A program made the position numbers and the translations under genes. Shown here one piece after another: positions 6,481 through 8,989 of a stretch of 8,989 nucleotides of DNA. Every line of letters begins with the position of its first letter. Position 1 is the first letter of the stretch. The DNA is from Planctomycetota bacterium (GTDB lineage Bacteria > Planctomycetota > MHYJ01 > JACPRB01). Below the pieces are notes generated by a model. It was not told the DNA's origin and did no database searches. It worked only from the letters and a program-made list of their open reading frames with translations. The stretch is from NCBI GenBank assembly GCA_016200125.1, contig JACQFK010000358.1, positions 1 through 8,989 on the forward strand. Reading direction: 5' to 3'.

Positions 6481-7824
6481 ATGCCGATCGCCCGCCTGCT
6501 GGCCGCCGCCGCGAGCCTCACGGCCCTCGCCTTCCAGTCGGCCGCCCCCGCCCCCGAGGGATGGAGCTTCGCGTCGCCGCGCGAGGAGATCCGGCCCCGC
6601 GGCTCCTTCGATCCCAAGGGCGGCCGCGACGGGAAGGGAAGCTTCGTCATCGTCCACGACCGACGCGAAGGCCTGCAGGGCTGCTGGACCCGGACCTTCG
6701 AGGTCGATGGCGGCAAGCACTACCGATTCCGCGCCGCGCGGAAGGTCCGCGACGTCGCCCTTCCGCGGCGCAGCGCGGTCGTCAAGATCCTCTGGCACAA
6801 CGAGAAGGACCGGCCGGTGCTTCTCGACGCGGCCTGGGACCGCGAGGTCCTCAAGAACTTCCCGCTCACCGCCGAGGCCGAGCACCCGACCGACCGCGAG
6901 ACCGACGCCGCCGGCTGGACCGAAGTCTCCGACGTCTATCTCGCCCCCGGGAAGGCGCGGCGGGCGGTGATCGAGCTCCACCTGCAGTGGGCGGCCGGCG
7001 GGACCGTGGAGTGGAGCGAGGTGGGCTTCAGCGAATGCCCGGCGCCCGCCCCGCGCAAAGTCCGCCTTGCCTCCGCCCATTTCCGTCCCAAGGGCCCGAC
7101 CGTCGAGGACAACCGCAACGCCTTCGTGCCGCTGATCGAGGATGCGGCGAGGCAGAAGGCGGACCTCGTGGTGCTCGGCGAGACCCTGACCTCTCCCGGG
7201 ACGGGAAAGAACTACGCCGAGATCGCGGAATCCATGCCCGGCCCGTCGACGGAGTTCTTCGGCGCGCTGGCGAAGAAGCACGGGCTCTACATCGTCGCCG
7301 GGCTTCTCGAGCGCGAGGGCTCCCTGATCTACAACGTCGCGGTCCTGCTGGGACCGGAAGGCGGGATCGCCGGCAAATACCGCAAGACCTGCCTGCCGCG
7401 CGGCGAGGTCGAGTCGGGCGTCACGCCGGGAAGCGACTATCCCGTCTTTTCGACGCGCTTCGGCAAGCTGGGCATGATGGTCTGCTACGACGGATTCTTC
7501 CCGGAAGTCGCCCGGCGCCTCACGATGAACGGCGCGGAAGTGATCGCCTGGCCGGTGTGGGGCTGCAACCCCCTCCTCGCGCGCGCCCGGGCCTGCGAGA
7601 ACCACGTCTTCGTCGTCAGCAGCACCTACGAGGACGTGTCGCGGAACTGGATGCTGAGCGCCGTCTTCGACCACGACGGCGGGACGCTCGCGCAGGCGGA
7701 GAAATGGGGCACGGTCGTCGTGGCCGAGGTGGATCTCGAGAAGAAGTTCCGCTGGCCTAGCCTCGGCGATTTCAAGTCCGAGCTTCCGCGCCACCGTCCG
7801 GCCTGGAGCGCGGAGGAGCGCTGA
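6481..7824 (+). CDS. Exported carbon-nitrogen hydrolase (nitrilase superfamily) with N-terminal accessory domain
   Basis: The product is 447 residues. It begins with a signal peptide, [20 protein letters not shown], so the enzyme should act outside the cytoplasm. Residues about 26-187 form a beta-rich domain (for example [20 protein letters not shown], then a [11 protein letters not shown] end strand) that looks like a carbohydrate-binding-type sandwich. A specific family cannot be named. Residues about 193-420 form the nitrilase fold with the full catalytic set: E234 in VVLGETL, K302 in KYRKTCLP and C335 in [11 protein letters not shown]309 in [11 protein letters not shown] is the additional conserved Glu. 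The enzyme should hydrolyse an amide or related C-N bond, but the substrate cannot be read from the sequence. The gene lies 61 bp downstream of the DUF885-like gene on the same strand and is probably co-transcribed with it. It ends 6 bp from the stop of the convergent glycoside hydrolase gene. Confidence 0.92.
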   Translation: MPIARLLAAAASLTALAFQSAAPAPEGWSFASPREEIRPRGSFDPKGGRDGKGSFVIVHDRREGLQGCWTRTFEVDGGKHYRFRAARKVRDVALPRRSAVVKILWHNEKDRPVLLDAAWDREVLKNFPLTAEAEHPTDRETDAAGWTEVSDVYLAPGKARRAVIELHLQWAAGGTVEWSEVGFSECPAPAPRKVRLASAHFRPKGPTVEDNRNAFVPLIEDAARQKADLVVLGETLTSPGTGKNYAEIAESMPGPSTEFFGALAKKHGLYIVAGLLEREGSLIYNVAVLLGPEGGIAGKYRKTCLPRGEVESGVTPGSDYPVFSTRFGKLGMMVCYDGFFPEVARRLTMNGAEVIAWPVWGCNPLLARARACENHVFVVSSTYEDVSRNWMLSAVFDHDGGTLAQAEKWGTVVVAEVDLEKKFRWPSLGDFKSELPRHRPAWSAEER

Positions 7825-7830
7825 GGGCGC

Positions 7831-8989
7831 CTACCAGCCCGGGTTCGGCCGCACGTTCAGCTTGAGGCCCTTGGGGCCCGTGATGTAGACGGGGCTCTGG
7901 CCCAGCGGAAAGGAGTTGTTGCTCGTGCGGCGCGCGTCCCAGGCCACCAGGCGCTTCGTCCCGTAGAGGTCGCCGACCATCAGCCCCTTCTCGTTGTTGA
8001 CGATCCGCGCGTAGGCGTAGTTGTTCGGGCTCCAGGCGACCATCGTCTCCTCCTCGGAGCCTTCCGCGGCAAACACCGCGGCGTAGACGTCGGGTCCCCA
8101 GGCCTCGTTCCGGACCCAGCGCTTCCTCTCGAGCATCCGGGTCATGACGGCGTAGGCGTAGTACGAGTACTTCGGCTGGAGGTCGGCGCGCATGAGCCCG
8201 ACCATCTGGGCCTTGTCGAACTGCAGGTTGCCCCCGTCCTTCAGCGTCCACCAGAAGGCCTTCTCGATCTTGCCCGACGCGACCGCGCCGACGTAGAAGC
8301 GCACGAGGAGCTCGGCCGAGCGGAGCTCCGACACGCCGTAGGGATGTATGTCGGTGTTCCAGCAGATCTCGGTGATCCAGAGCGGCTTGGGCTTGCCGAA
8401 CTTCGACATCACCTTGATCAGCTCGTCGGTCTGCTGCTCCAGGGTCATCTTCACCAGCGGGTATTCCGCCGTGAGGTCGCTCTTGTGCCAGCTCTTCACG
8501 TACTGGTCGAGCTCCCACCAGTCGAAGGGCTCCTCGGGCGCGCACATCGCGCGATAGGGGTGGAAGCAGACGATGTCGAAGGCGTCGAAGGGCACCTGCT
8601 TCATCACCCGCTCGGCCCAGATCACGTCGCAGAACGCCATGTTGAGCGCGAGGACCTTCGCCTTCGGGTTCTCCTCGTGGATCGCTCTGCCCGAGGCGGC
8701 GAGCATCCGGGCGTATTCCTCGGGCGAGCCCTTCCAGTAGCCGCCGTTGGGCTCGTTCCAGATCTGCCAGTGGTCGACCCGGCCCGCGTAGCGCTTCACG
8801 CAGGCCCGGGCGAAGGCGCAGTAGGCCTCGACGCCCTCGGGCGTGCGCGGATCGTGGAACTTCGGCGTGCCGGTGAAGTTGCCGAAGATCAGGATGCCGT
8901 GCTTCGTGAAGGCCTCGACCAGCCGGTCGTAGCCTTCGAACTCGTACACGCCCTTCGACGTCTCGATGCGGCCCCAGGAGAAGTCCTGC
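7831..8989 (-). CDS. Clan-A glycoside hydrolase, GH39- or GH5-like (5' end cut by window edge)
   Basis: This is the C-terminal part of a TIM-barrel glycosidase, with a TAG stop at 7833-7831. The frame is open to the right edge. A GTG at 8949 is not the real start, because the codons before it encode FSWGRIETSKG, which joins YEFEGYD to give the F-x-W-x-x-I-E...G-x-Y-x-F pattern seen near the first barrel strands of such enzymes. The acid/base Glu is in WQIWNEPNGGYWKG (Glu codon 8754-8752). The nucleophile Glu is in PLWITEICWNT (Glu codon 8370-8368). Between them lies FDIVCFHPYR, with the conserved His-Pro segment. The last roughly 110 residues, after the barrel, look like a small beta-rich domain (VYAAVFAAEGSEEETMVAWS) as in GH39 and similar enzymes. 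A retaining mechanism on a beta-linked polysaccharide or glycoside is expected from the family. The precise GH family and substrate are uncertain. Confidence 0.88.
   Translation of the reverse strand, partial: QDFSWGRIETSKGVYEFEGYDRLVEAFTKHGILIFGNFTGTPKFHDPRTPEGVEAYCAFARACVKRYAGRVDHWQIWNEPNGGYWKGSPEEYARMLAASGRAIHEENPKAKVLALNMAFCDVIWAERVMKQVPFDAFDIVCFHPYRAMCAPEEPFDWWELDQYVKSWHKSDLTAEYPLVKMTLEQQTDELIKVMSKFGKPKPLWITEICWNTDIHPYGVSELRSAELLVRFYVGAVASGKIEKAFWWTLKDGGNLQFDKAQMVGLMRADLQPKYSYYAYAVMTRMLERKRWVRNEAWGPDVYAAVFAAEGSEEETMVAWSPNNYAYARIVNNEKGLMVGDLYGTKRLVAWDARRTSNNSFPLGQSPVYITGPKGLKLNVRPNPGW

Noticed and set aside
6385..7794. Minus-strand open frame (469 codons) antisense to the nitrilase-like gene
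   Set aside because: It lies opposite a gene with a complete catalytic triad, signal peptide and ribosome binding site, and has no domain of its own.
8947..8949. GTG at 8949 as the start of the glycoside hydrolase
   Set aside because: The frame upstream to the window edge encodes conserved barrel sequence (FSWGRIETSKG), so the gene begins outside the window.

Overview
The window is GC-rich, about two-thirds G+C by eye, and almost fully coding. It most likely comes from a member of the PVC superphylum, with Planctomycetota the best guess. The main evidence is an 830-residue protein with the layout typical of that group: an N-terminal beta-propeller dehydrogenase, alpha-helical HEAT-like repeats, and a C-terminal PVC-type haem domain with a CSVCH site. 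A DUF2007-type protein, a DUF885-type protein and several exported hydrolases fit the same picture. No rRNA, tRNA, CRISPR array, transposase or integrase was seen.

Layout. (1) A leftward operon occupies 4281 to 1. It runs propeller/HEAT/cytochrome c protein, then a lipoprotein M14 zinc carboxypeptidase (GTGA overlap of 4 bp), then an alpha/beta hydrolase of the acetylxylan-esterase-like type (2-bp gap, cut by the left edge). (2) An 82-bp divergent intergenic region (4282-4363) holds candidate back-to-back promoters. (3) A rightward pair follows. The first is a DUF2007 domain with half a zinc ribbon, continuing in another frame into a transmembrane helix and a DUF885-like domain (4364-6419). 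The second is an exported carbon-nitrogen hydrolase (6481-7824). (4) A leftward clan-A glycoside hydrolase (7831 to the right edge, 5' end missing) converges on the nitrilase-like gene with only 6 bp between stop codons.

Function. Most products carry export signals. They look like periplasmic or surface enzymes for breaking down organic polymers: an oxidoreductase with a cytochrome, a peptidase, an ester hydrolase, an amidase-type enzyme and a glycosidase. The co-transcription of the first three is well supported by spacing. Their common substrate is not evident from sequence.

The most unusual locus is 4364-6419. A DUF2007 domain and a DUF885-like domain with degenerate active-site motifs appear to be one gene. 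The frame is broken within a perfect 7-bp inverted repeat (4663-4680), exactly where the second half of a zinc ribbon would be expected.
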